From positions 186,001 through 250,000 of the forward strand of contig JAMXBD010000232.1 in assembly GCA_024138025.1 (NCBI GenBank): a stretch of DNA of 64,000 nucleotides, written 5' to 3'. Positions 25,621 through 36,047 of the stretch are shown here, in pieces. Under the pieces are notes generated by a model that saw only the letters and a program-made list of their open reading frames with translations, searched no databases and was not told the origin of the DNA. This stretch comes from Combretum micranthum (lineage: Eukaryota; Streptophyta; Magnoliopsida; Myrtales; Combretaceae). The position numbers and the translations under genes are program-made. The stretch's first letter is position 1. Every line of letters starts with the position of its first letter.

Positions 25621-26445
25621 ATCATGTGTAAATGATAATTCCTCGAAATTTTGTCATCATCAAAACATTACAAGAAGTAAATAAGTCCAAGTTCCTAGTG
25701 CAATTTGTAAGAAAGTATTCAACTCCAAAAATGGAAGAAACATAATATATTCCCTAAATATATAAGTGTAACAAATGAAACTTTACAAAATAAATACTGC
25801 CAATTCAAGTAAAAGGAAGTCCATGTGCTCTAGCTTCATTGCACTCATCACACACAAAATTAGTCATATAAAAAAACTTATAATTATTAATGTTTCAAAG
25901 TTTAGAACAAGAAGTATGAACCAGTCTTGCATGAAACAAATACAAGGAATCAGATTTACTATAAGCTAAACTTACAGAAGCAAGTTTTCGCTGTGCATTA
26001 ACATTTGGAAAAGTAAAGGACCTAGTGATTAAAGACTTTATCACATACAAGCCATGACTTAATTCAATTGTCACAATGACTTTTTTAGTTTTCTGGTCCT
26101 AGAAAACAAGAGAAGGTGAATGGAAATATCAACCAACACCTTATCGACAAACAAGAGATTGTGAATAAACTCAAGAATGTAAAACATATTGTTCAAAACT
26201 AATTTATCACTAATTTGAACTATAGCAACAAGATGAATAAACTTAGAAGAACCGTTTGGTTTTCTTATCGATATAGGTGTGGAAAGTGTTTGTGAATTGA
26301 TAAGGAGTGAATTTCATAAGGCTTCGTATGATGAATAGCACCTAAATCAACAATCCAACAACTAATGTTGTCATTCAAAGCACCAAAACAATATGGAATA
26401 TGAGTATTACTAGCATAATGAACCAGGGGTACATTATACTAGAAG

Positions 26446-26938
26446 GCATCAATGTTTAGGGATAAGCACATTTAAAGTATTAATATCTCAAGTGGTTAAA
26501 AAGAGAAATTAATATTTCACAAAATGAATTAATGAGGTATCAACTTTTTACAAAGCTCATTTTAAAGTATTGATGCTTAGATTTGAATTAAGATCACAGT
26601 GTTTAAAGGAATGAGGCAATTGAGGTTACTATTAATATGTGTCAATAGGAGAAAAAATTAATTAAAAGTTAGAAGATTAGCCACATTGTGACACGTGTCA
26701 ATAGTGACTTTAATTGATCTAATTCGTTAAACGTTGTCATCTTAAATGAACTTGTCCTCTTGTGATCTTCTCGTGTAATTTACCAATTATTTAACTCACT
26801 TTATAAAACGTTGATTACTTTGTTTAATTACTTGAAATGTTGATACCATAAATGAATTTATCCTTAAACGTTGATTTCTCTTTTTAACCACTTGAAAACA
26901 TTGATACCTTGAATTAACTTACCCTTAAACGTTGATGC
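26446..26938. mobile_element. Fold-back MITE nested in the copia remnant
   Basis: The left end GCATCAATGTTTAGGGATAAG matches the reverse complement of the right end (GCATCAACGTTTAAGGGTAAG). Homology continues through CAAGTGGTTAAAAAGAGAAAT on both arms. The right arm is built of ~75-bp repeats, each beginning with AAACGTTGAT (near 26810, 26869 and 26926). It lies between the protease and zinc-knuckle parts of the copia remnant, so it is the younger insertion. Confidence 0.7.
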
Positions 26939-28178
26939 ATTTCGATATAATTTAGCTAATGAACTAGAATGGCAATGGATTCCTCTTGACTTTGTTGATT
27001 ACCTTTCATCATCTTCATTAGTTTGTGACAAATACTTTGTACAAATCATTTGTTAACAAAAACCCCTATTTCCGTTGATGTTCTTACTACACAATCATTG
27101 AGGGGAGTAAAGTGAACTGCACTTGATTTGTCTCTAATACACGTGGCTACCATCATGCCCTGCCTTATGATTTAGAATTCATTAGTTTTCACATAAACCA
27201 ATCCGTATAGCTAATTAATCGGAAGGATGACTCAATTAAGAGACTCTCATTTTTGCAATGGTTGCAGTACAAATTGGTATTCGAACCCTTCTTCCTCTTG
27301 TCAAATGATGCTTTAACGGTCTCAACCTTATTCACATTATAAGAAATAGATCACAAATCTCCTATTCTTGAAGTACTATGCTTTTGTTTTTCAATTTATG
27401 GTACCAAATAGAAAGCCTTATTAATGACTGGTAAAAGGATCGATTGACAAAATGTGATTCCTTATGGAGTCAAAACCTTTGTCCATTCCCATCAAAAAGT
27501 GCATTAGCTTACTATTTCATTAAAATTCAACATTTTCTATTTTAAATCACAAGTGTAATGCTAAAGTTATCCATATGAACAAGTTGGATAGGCAAACAAA
27601 ACCTGCAATTCATCACAAAGCCTCTTCAACTTGTTATAATACATGCCTACCAATTGATTTCCTTCCTTAACATTGCTTATCTCATCTTGAATTTGACAAA
27701 AAAAAAAAAAAAAGTGGATCACTTCGTTGTCCATATTGTTCATTCACTTCTCGTCACAAAATAAACACGGATTGTGCAGATAAGAAATTTTGTGTATGTT
27801 CACTTTGTGTTGAATTAAACAACCAATATCCAACCATATAAACCTCTTGTCCACCATATAAAATTAGATGAATTTTCATTAGGTTTTACAATTGTTCCGT
27901 CTATAAATCTAAAATAATTTAAGTTTTGATCCTACTCCCATTTATACCAACCTACTCCATCTAAATAATTTATACCATTACAAATAATATTTCCTATCAC
28001 CATACTAGACACATCAAAGCTTGATAAAAATAAAAGATCAAATATCATCAATTCACTATGACTACAATGACTAGAATCAGATTGCAATTCCACCGCCGGA
28101 TAAAAAAAGAGAAAAAAAAAACGATTCATAGTGTAATCGAGTAATCAAGAAGATGAAGAATTTCATGAAGTTTAATTA

Positions 28179-28189
28179 CTCTAATACCA
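28179..28189 (-). other. Degenerate primer-binding site of the copia remnant
   Basis: Minus-strand TGGTATTAGAG is one mismatch from the plant initiator-tRNA-Met binding site TGGTATCAGAG and sits just upstream of the Gag remnant. The copia 5' LTR should therefore end at about 28190 and extend right. TATATATAAAAAC near 28310 (minus) is a possible TATA box. Confidence 0.6.
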
Positions 28190-28190
28190 T

Positions 28191-29418
28191 GTAAAGCTTG
28201 TTAGTATTTCAATAATGAAATTGGAACAAGAAAAGCAACGACATGAAAGTTGAAAAGAGCAAATGATGTTATTTTCATGCCATTATTTAACAAGATACTA
28301 CAAAAGTTTTTATATATAAAAACTAACTCTAATATACTATTAGCCAAAATATGGCACATATACATAAGATTAAAATGTAGCTCTAATAAATACTAGTGTC
28401 TAAGGCACTAGCATTGGAAGTGCCAAAATAAAAAAAAGTAGGAATGGTTTTATTTAAAAAAATTAAACGGGAGAAAAGAGAGGAAAGCGAAGAGTAGAGT
28501 ACATAAAAAAATAACTGAAAGAAAGAGATAATGGAGAATATGAGAGAGAGGAAAAAGAGTAACCATTATACCATATTATAAGTATTAAGTAACCATCATA
28601 CCATAATATAAGTATTTTTTTTTACATGGATCAAGACTTTCGCTTATTAATAATAGATAATAGATGGTAAGAGAGAGAAAAGTATATGACAGTTTTTGTG
28701 GGAGAGAAGGGGAATGCTATGATCCTGTCATTAATTTTGATGGGATCAGTTTCGTCACTATCCAATAGGTCACACTATATCCAACTGTGATGGTTGACTG
28801 GATAGCTCTCGGGAGAAAAATATGTAGAAAGTTATCTTAACAAAGAACTATGTGAACAGTTATTGAGCGTAAAAAAGTTGATTTAAAAAAATTGTGTAAT
28901 ATATAACTATCCTACTTTATTATACTATTTTTTTACACTAATTGAGGGCATTCTCTTAATAATAGTAATAGAAAAGTGCATTGGATGTCTATACTCTAAA
29001 TATCATATTATATAATTGGCCAACTGAAACAAAAATGCGTCATTTTCCATGGATTTCTTCTCTAAACAAAGAGTAATATGTTTTACAATCTAGCGAACAA
29101 ATCTTCTTCATTCTTAAACCTAATTATTTGTTTGGGAAATTCTATGATTTTGACAGGACTAGTCCCGTTACTATCAAACATCTCACATTATATCAAACCG
29201 TGATCAAATCACTAAAATAATTAATATTCTAATCAATATATTTATTTTAATGGTTAGATGATTGACTAAACGATATATTGACAGGACAATAGAAAGCTCC
29301 CTGTTTGTTTATAATAAGACAATTCTAATAAGAGTATAAAAAAGAATTGCAAATGGGACACTATAAAAAACACTATTAAAGAGACACTACCATATACAAC
29401 ATTTTACTCAAATATAAA
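28191..29418. other. Probable copia 5' LTR remnant and AT-rich spacer
   Basis: The first ~200 bp are probably the 5' LTR of the minus-strand copia remnant, but its outer end could not be found. A two-copy repeat AACCATTATACCATATTATAA / AACCATCATACCATAATATAA lies at about 28561-28613. Related words (GATCCTGTCATTAATTTTGA near 28720, TTTTGACAGGACTAGTCCCG near 29150) suggest another decayed element. There is no gene. Confidence 0.4.
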
Positions 29419-29737
29419 GGATTAAGGAAAAAAAAAAAACCATTTTTTCAAAAAAATTTACACAAATTTGTCAAATGAAAACATAAACCCAAGAATAGAC
29501 AAGTTGATCTCGTCTCTTGAAGAGACAAGGTCATAAGTGATCAACCTCATTTTTTGAAAAAACAAGGTTAGTATATTTTATACTAACCTTATCTTTTGAA
29601 GAGATAAGGTTGAAGATGACAGATTCAACCTCGTTTCTTCAAGAGAAGAGGTCAACTTGTCTATTTTTAGGATTTTTTTTATCTTAGTGGTATTTTTGTA
29701 ATTATTTTAAAAAATCAATATTATTTTCCTTTTCCCA
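29419..29737. mobile_element. MULE-family MITE with palindrome-array termini
   Basis: A 319-bp unit is flanked by a perfect 9-bp duplication AAATATAAA (29410-29418 and 29738-29746), the size made by Mutator-like elements. Its ends (GGATTAAGGAAAAA; reverse complement of the right end TGGGAAAAGGAAAA) and the inner words ACAAGTTGA, CCTCGTCTCTTGAAGAG match the termini of the 5.1-kb element at 30907 and the copy at 62912. Four ~25-bp near-palindromes (29507-29531, 29544-29568, 29586-29610, 29628-29652) make up most of it. It has no ORF. Confidence 0.85.
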
Positions 29738-30170
29738 AAATATAAAAGCATAATAATAGTATAAGATTAAAAAATATCTTATAATCTAATTATTTGTAAT
29801 ATATATTATTCTCAATAAATTCTAGCTTTAATATGAATTCAATATTAAATACCATATAATTACTAGGTTAGTGTCAGTACTTAAACTTTAATTATTTATA
29901 TAATTTACTGTCTAAAATTTAAAAATGTGAAATTAATTACTATTTGGATTTGTCGGATTTTATAATTAGTTATCTTAATTTATTTACTTTTATAATTATT
30001 ATTATTGTAATCTCCAGGAGAGAAATAATAATAATAAAAAAAAGATTATTACAGGGGATACCTTATGCTCCATTGTGTGTTGAAAAAAAAAATAAAAAGA
30101 AAAAATCCCACGTGACAGGAGACCTTCCGAGTAATACTCTCACCTTGTTTTTATTCAGCTCCTTACTCTT

Positions 30171-30289
30171 TAGGATCTTTTTACCTCTAAAAAAAATTCT
30201 TCATTTTCTTCCCTCTCTCCCTCTCTCTACGCTCGTCTCATACCAGCTTCTGACCCTCTTGCTGAAACGGATTTAGGGTTTATGATGAG
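30171..30289 (+). other. Putative 5' leader and first coding exon of the BED/hAT gene
   Basis: A CT-rich leader-like stretch (TTCTTCCCTCTCTCCCTCTC near 30208) is followed by ATGATGAG at 30282-30289 and then GTATGA, a good splice donor. Joining to the acceptor ATGTAG at 38034 gives MMRKKCTDVIAAG in frame with the zinc-finger exon. This is an inference from splice consensus and frame only; no transcript evidence. The overlapping 29944-30276 open frame is low-complexity and unlikely to be real. Confidence 0.4.
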
Positions 30290-30994
30290 GTATGAAGTTG
30301 TTCTTTTACCGAATTATGATCAAAGTGATGATCTTTCTGTTTTGGGCATTATAAAGCTTTGATCTTTTTTGCATGTAGAATTTTTTGTCTTTTTTTCTTT
30401 TTGGCCGTGAATTTTCTAGATTGCAGTAGTTGAAGTAGCCACTGATGCAAGAACTGTTTAGTTGATTATTGCTGCTTGTTGAATGTTCGTATTTTCTCAA
30501 CGATGCAACCTAGTGTTTTACATAAATGGTTTTGTCATTGAATGCTAAGTAACACTTGTTAAGTATGCAATGTATGCTGGATAAGGAAATATGAAATATC
30601 CATAACATTATTGAGGAACATAGGGATAAATGTAGTGGTTTTAGAGAGAGAGAGAGAGTTCCCGGCGGTGTTGACATGAGCTAGTTTCAATCTTTGATTT
30701 TTTGTTGTAATAGTGACAGCTAATTATCTAATAAATAACCGAAAGTGTAGTTGTTGTTTGGATTGTCGAATTTTTATTTGTATCGAATTTGTATCAGCAT
30801 ATTGATATTGGATCAATATTGGTATAATATCGGTTCAGTTTGGTCATATTATGAGCAGAATTATCAATTTTTCATCGGTATTATATCTGTATCGTTGCAT
30901 TATCGGGGTGAAAGGAAAAAAACTATTACTGTTTATAAAAAAAAATTACAAATTTGCCATAGGGATAAAAATAATCCCGATTTTAAGCAACTTG

Positions 30995-31173
30995 ACCTCG
31001 TCTCTTGAAGAGACGAGGTAGTTAGTGCCTGAACTCGTCTTTTCGAAAGACGAGGTCACCTTTGTAGTTTATACCTCGTTTCTTCAAGAGACAAGATCAG
31101 GTCTAATATGACCTAGTCTCTTCAATAGACGAGATCAGGCGTAATATAACCTGCTCTCTTGAAGAGACGAGGT
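30995..31173. repeat. Left-terminal array of five ~25-bp palindromes
   Basis: Near-perfect palindromes with half-site ACCTCGTCTCTT lie at 30995-31019, 31033-31056, 31073-31097, 31111-31135 and 31149-31173. Starts are 38-40 bp apart, separated by 13-16-bp spacers (AGTTAGTGCCTGA, CAGGTCTAATATG, CAGGCGTAATATA). The regular period and repetition in the other family members suggest functional sites, for example transposase binding. Confidence 0.9.
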
Positions 31174-31549
31174 CAAACAAAATTTTTTTATTCCCCATTT
31201 GTTCCTTAGAAAATAGATTCTTTTTTACATTTGTAACAAAACCTGTCAAAATCAGATAAAAATAGCTATATAAGCAATTAGCCATCCTCCACCACGACTA
31301 AACAACTTTTAAACTTCAGTAGTATTCCGAAACTCAATCCAACCAAATGCAGTCTCAATCCCAAATCATTGAACCAAAAATTTATTGTCAAACTTTTCAT
31401 CACAAACATAATATAAAACTCAGAGAAAACATAATATGAAATCAATGATCGATTGTTTGTTTTCATAAAATGTACAAGAGAAAATGAATACAGTAATCAT
31501 AAAAGACTAAGAATCTATATCCAACAATAAAAAAAAAAGAGAAAATCTA

Positions 31550-33749
31550 CTATCTACTACTGGTAGTGTTTGCCCTGCCTCCCTCGTCTCGTCTTACAAA
31601 GGTCCGGGCGAACGATGTACCCTGATGAGGATGCTGTGTAGATGGATCAATTTGTGTAACTGTGCCATCCTCATCTCCACCAGCACCACTGTATGGAAGA
31701 AATGGGATAAGGTATGGCTCCACATGTATGAGTCCTCCCTCATATCATGTGATGGCGATGGTCGCCTCTTCTGTGGAGATAAGGGGATATGGAACTCTGT
31801 GTATGATGAGTCTAGCATGGAGGTGTCTAACAGATGTGCATGTGATGATGACGATGGGCTAGCTTCGTAATGAAGGAACTGGGAAGAGCCAGGCTAATCA
31901 AATGAAGATATGTGGGACGGCTTAGGCCCGTCCATGATTTGTATACCTCGGGTGCGGCCTCGCTCCTAACCTCATCCCCGCCCATGTCCCTCTCTATGTG
32001 GACGTCGTCTCTAAACTGCCTAAGGTTATGGGTCATCAGATGCTGGTGTTGGTGGTGGTGGTGGCGGTGGCGGTGGCGGTGGATCGTTTAAATTGAGTCC
32101 CATAAGCTCGTCAACTACACGATAGACATCTCATGCAATGGAAGGAGTAATCTTTTGAGGCATGTGTGGGACTCTATAAATAAAATCTGCCTACAAATAA
32201 TAGAAAAAATATATATCAATGAGTAATGAAAACATAGTACATTTCCTTATACAGCTTATCGAGTCAGTGACCTTACCATATAGCGTATGATAGCCCCTGT
32301 GCGACTGATCCAGTGTCAGGTGATCGCGTGGTACCACTGGAAGTAATCATTAAATGTACCGATAGGTATATCTGGTATCTCAACAATACGATCACATTGA
32401 CCATCCCACTTAGCTATCCACCTAGCGTGCTCCGCCTGCCAGTTCCACTCGGAATGCCCCCGCATGTTAATCTCATGTAGGGCTCTTATGTTGTCAGGTG
32501 GGTATGGGATCCTCTGGAAGCCAACAAACTGTCTGAGCACTCTATCTGAGTAGTAGTGCTCAACTAGATGGGAGCACACCAGCGGGACCCATGCACGCCA
32601 AATGTTGTTGCCCGCTTGGCAGTATGGAGGAAAGGAGTCCAAGATGGGACTGTAAAGGTCCCACATAACCTATTGAAGGGGAAAAAGTACACTACTAATT
32701 AACAAAAATATCAAAACGTTGTAATTTGAAGGGAAAAAGGCAAGGAAAATCATACCTGATGCTCGGTTTATTGATCTAAAGATGCCCGATACTCAATCAA
32801 CAAGTGGGTGGATATGTTGGTCACATCAAAAGTTACACCCAAATGGCTGATGAGTGGGCGCCCCGCTGTAACTGCTGTAACCTGTTGACGAATCAGGGCA
32901 ATGTGGGGGAAGTGCTTCCATGCCTATATTTGCAGGACAACCAAGGGTCCTGCAATATCCCCGGTGTCCACGTGGGAAGCCAAGCATAGCTGCCTATACA
33001 GCCATGCCAAATAGGCTGCTCTCCATGCATACTGCCCCTCCCTCTCTAAGTCCTGGAGCAACTGTAGATACATCAGGTGGACGTAATTTGATGACTTGTC
33101 CACAAATATGAATCTACGCAGCAGCAACAAGAAGGTATATGCCCTAGCGTAGCGTCTGATCATGACATCATCTGCTAAATTTGGTGGCACTTTGAAGTGG
33201 GTATCTAACCACGACATCTTCTAACGACTACTATCCATATCCGTCTCGGGCTTGGGTCGGAGTTTTAACAACTCCTCACATAATTTAGGCCAATCCATCC
33301 GGACTGTACCCGTAACATCGTCGCCATCTACAAGTAGGCCAGTGAGGACAGCAATATCCTCCAATGTAACTGACCACTCTCCCGTGGTCATATGGAAGGT
33401 ATGGGTCTCCGGCTGCCATCTCTCCACCAAAGCCATGATGAGGTGTCAATCTAGTTTGAACGAATGGCAAATGGGCCGTCCCAATAAAACCCGCTTGAGA
33501 CAGGAATGGCACTAAGCGATCGTCTACTTATGCAGGTACGCCATGCTATCGCCTCAATTTTGCCTCTCTGCGGCGACAATGCAAAACTACATGCTTCTGT
33601 AATAAAGTCCACAAATCTATAAGAAACATAAATTACTTGTTATAAGGAATGGATTGCAAAAATAAACTTACATGCCCCTCCCAGTCTAGTCTCGACTTAT
33701 GAACATGCTGATCCGTAAGTAGTGAGCTATCTATCGGTTCGGGATCCAT
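31550..33749 (-). pseudogene. Plant mobile domain (PMD) protein gene inside the MULE
   Basis: PMD proteins (aminotransferase-like family; related to MAIN/MAIL1) occur as host genes and as passengers of MULEs and gypsy elements. Reading left from ATG at 33749: MDPEPIDSS...WEGH, donor GTAAGT near 33670 and acceptor TTCTTATAG near 33620; FLSQAGFIGTAHLPFVQ; a frame shift near 33440; [20 protein letters not shown]; in-frame TAG near 33222; RRYARAYTFLLLLRRFIF...VHLMYLQLLQDL; TAG in LQI*AWKHFP (the family has Trp); a TAA before an intron at about 32689-32749; WDLYSPILDSFPPYCQ...WYHAIT; TGA near 32314; donor GTAAGG at 32276, acceptor near 32192; an 11-residue poly-Pro run; then the C-terminus ...FARTFVRRDEGG...SSR, with stop at 31552-31550. 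At least four stops and one shift make it a pseudogene. Confidence 0.85.
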
Positions 33750-33889
33750 CTGTAATGGAGAAACAAAATGATATTGTTAGTAGAGGCATACGTAGATCAA
33801 AACAAGCAGAGAAATCATAAGATAAAAGCATGTCACATTAGTACAGTAGAAAAAAGCATATGAGAATAAAGAATTACCACTACGACTGG

Positions 33890-34882
33890 ACTGGGCCATT
33901 ACTGTTCTACTAGACAACCCCCTCTTTGGACAACTTCGAATGTTATTCCCATGATTGCCCACATGAATCACATGAGTAACCTTGTGGGCTCTCTCGAATA
34001 TCCATCTCATTTTGGAAGAGATTTTAGGTCCAAGTCTACCACCTTGAAATTGTAATGGTTTATTATATGCCACAATTTAACTGCCTGTATGAGATAATCT
34101 TTTGTCTCAAATCGCATCCTAACCTTGAATTCATCGCTAAAGTTCAATTCCTAGCACTCATTTCCTGCTCATCATCATATGTAGCATAACCACTACCAAC
34201 TTCAGCATTAAAAAAGGGTACTAGCACTGAGCTCCCTACTGCATCAACATCGGTAGGAGCAATGAAGCAGTGCCAATCATTTCTCCTTGATTGAACCCTC
34301 AAAAAGCATACTGTTGAGGACAAGCTTCAATATTATGATTTCCATCATCATCATAGTCATCACTTGATTCACTTGTTGAGGAGTCTTGCATGGCATCTGT
34401 ATCATGATCACCTATCGAGGTGGGTGAACACATTTTCACCCGTGCGCTGCCTATTGTCTGAACTGGAGTGGAGTTTGAGTCTACCAACCCATCGCTTCCA
34501 ATATTTCTATTAATGCCCATTTCCCCTGCAAGTGCCTATGACAATGCATTTTCGAATATCTACACATAAACAACCACTGACCCTTCTGTGTACACTAACA
34601 TCTCCTGTGCAGCATCATCATCGGTCACTGGAATAATATCATAACGTAGCGTCCTATCTCCAATAGTTACCCTATGATATAGATCCACCCGATGTGGACA
34701 CCTACTCACCTTCAGTCTATTGCAAATGATGTCTAGCATTTGCTCATACGTAGAGTTCCTATTAATATTGACCAAAGCTACCCGCCACTTATCATAACCA
34801 AAACCATCCTCCCTTTGCACAATGTTGCCATGAGCGTACAATACAAACTTCGCCTTATCTATTTTCTTACCGGCCTTGCCAT
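33890..34882 (-). pseudogene. MULE transposase remnant: N- and C-terminus fused, core missing
   Basis: Reading left from an ATG at 34882: an N-terminal MuDR-type domain (YAHGNIVQREDGFGYDKWR...INRNSTYEQMLDIICNRLKV, 34841-34560), an acidic Ser/Asp spacer (STSESSDDYDDDGN near 34350), then the Mutator DNA-binding domain start (RMRFETKDYLIQAVKLWHII, NHYNFKVVD near 34115-34045). It then jumps to a piece like the C-terminal zinc knuckle (HVGNHGNNIRSCPKR, 33960-33910; some Cys replaced). The DDE catalytic core and SWIM region that should lie between are absent. Frames are shifted between pieces. It could not act as a transposase; an intact relative elsewhere would be needed. Confidence 0.7.
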
Positions 34883-34899
34883 CTCATTAAAAATAACTT

Positions 34900-35640
34900 G
34901 AATGCATGAAATTTGCAACATCACACTTATGAATTAAACTCCTCTAATATTTAACATAACTCCTAATTCTACTATATATAACTTGGTCTTCTAATAGTAT
35001 ATTGACATGGTGTATGAACAAAATCAACAAAAGAAGTGAATGATATGGCTTTATTTTTAAACTTAAATTTAATATTACTAATTGCTAATCTACTTTATTT
35101 GTATGATTTTATATAAAGTTAATTTCTCCTTTTATATAAAATTTTAAATGTTGATTTCTATCGCTAATTTATATAAAATTAAAATTACTAATTTCTATTA
35201 AATTATAATTTTAAATGTTGATTTCTGTTATAAATTACTAATTTCTAATAAATTATAAATTATAAAAATTTCTAATAAAGTATAATTTATTTTTATCAAT
35301 TTATATAAATTAAGATTTTAAATGTTGATTTCTATTATGTAAATTTTTTTTCTATTTTTAAACAAACCTATCTATTATATTAAATTCCCATAATTAATAT
35401 ATAAATACATAGACATACAAAAAAAATTGAACTTTGCGAACAATAACCAATATGCGCACAATTCACACAACCAATATTCCACAATTCAAATTGATAATTT
35501 AAAAAAAAAAATTACAAAATTTCGGAATCTTACAACAATCAATAATCTCACAACACATACAACGAATATTCAACAATATAGTATTGATAATTCAACAAAA
35601 ATTTTGAAAATTGTGGACTCATACTAGAAATCATTGCCGT
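34900..35640. other. AT-rich internal spacer of the MULE with short repeats
   Basis: Extremely AT-rich. The word AAATGTTGATTTCTRTTA (R for A/G, one copy TATCG) recurs near 35147, 35212 and 35318 with intervening ACTAATTTCTA(A/T)TAAATTATAA, so it is a decayed tandem repeat. No gene; the 35427-35627 open frame is low-complexity. Confidence 0.5.
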
Positions 35641-35873
35641 TCGTGGTTCTTCTTCTTTCTTGCGTTGACGCCACTCCTCTCCACCAAATTGCTTCTTCTT
35701 CAATGTTGAGCGATCCAAAATCACTAATAGATAGAGCTAAGTGCGCTCAATCAACTCGAAATTGGGAATTAAGGTTAGGGTTTCGAATTTGGGGTTAAGG
35801 TTTTCGAAGTGCGAATGGTGGAGGAAGAAGGAATAGGGAAGAAGGAGGTCTGTCGAGGGTTTTAAGCTCGCAG

Positions 35874-35961
35874 ACCTTGTCTTTTGAAGAGACGAGGTCA
35901 TTCGTCTCTTCAAGAGACTAGATAGGACGTGGCACAACCATATCTCTTGAAGAGACGAGGT
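35874..35961. repeat. Right-terminal palindrome array of the MULE
   Basis: Three palindromes of the same type as in the left terminus lie at 35874-35898, 35902-35920 and 35937-35961, closing with GAGACGAGGTCAAGTTGCC, the mirror of the left end. They are less regular and more mutated than the left array. Confidence 0.85.
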
Positions 35962-36047
35962 CAAGTTGCCTAAAATTGGGATTATTTTGATCGCGATGGC
36001 AAATTTATAATTTTTTTTAAAAATAGTAATATTTTTTTCCTTTCCCT

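Larger units (their letters stand above)
23880..28130 (-). pseudogene. Ty1/copia gag-pol remnant, interrupted
   Basis: Reading right to left on the minus strand: Gag (IDGTIVKPNENSSNF near 27890; DEISNVKEGNQLVGMYYNKL near 27680; LMHFLMGMDKGFDSIRNHIL near 27500), zinc knuckle (YCNHCKNE...SYTDW near 27270-27190), protease (CWIVDLGAIHHTKPYEIHSL near 26350, where the usual DSG is DLG), GAG-pre-integrase (FHARLVHTSCSKL near 25900), integrase N-part (near 25850-25660), then integrase core (QNGKVERKHYHLL... ENGINE-like; KSPYEFLFGEK near 24090-23880). The RT is absent. Many stops and shifts are present. The order is complete up to integrase, but the remnant is split by a MITE at 26446-26938 and by ~1.4 kb of foreign DNA at about 24230-25620. 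Confidence 0.85.
30907..36047 (-). mobile_element. Mutator-like element carrying a PMD gene
   Basis: A 5.14-kb element. The 9-bp flanks CATTATCGG (30898-30906) and CAATATCGG (36048-36056) match at 8 of 9 positions. The ends GGTGAAAGGAAAAAAA and, reversed, AGGGAAAGGAAAAAAA lead into long inverted repeats (AATTTGCCAT, AATAATCCC, TTTTAGGCAACTTGACCTCGTC, with one or two mismatches per word) and then arrays of ~25-bp palindromes. Inside, on the minus strand, lie a broken MULE transposase N- and C-terminus without the catalytic core, and a broken multi-exon PMD gene. It is therefore a deletion derivative that needed a transposase from elsewhere. It sits in the probable first intron of the BED/hAT gene. 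Confidence 0.85.

Noticed and set aside
29944..30276. 110-codon ORF rich in Ile, Lys and Leu
   Set aside because: Low-complexity, no homology, and it overlaps a CT-rich leader-like region.
30995..31173. CRISPR-like array (five ~25-bp repeats with 13-16-bp spacers)
   Set aside because: The repeats are palindromes inside the terminus of a eukaryotic transposon, recur in its sister copies, and have no cas genes or suitable spacer length.
31625..33515. Plus-strand ORFs opposite the PMD gene
   Set aside because: They are shadows of the minus-strand PMD exons, which have clear family motifs.
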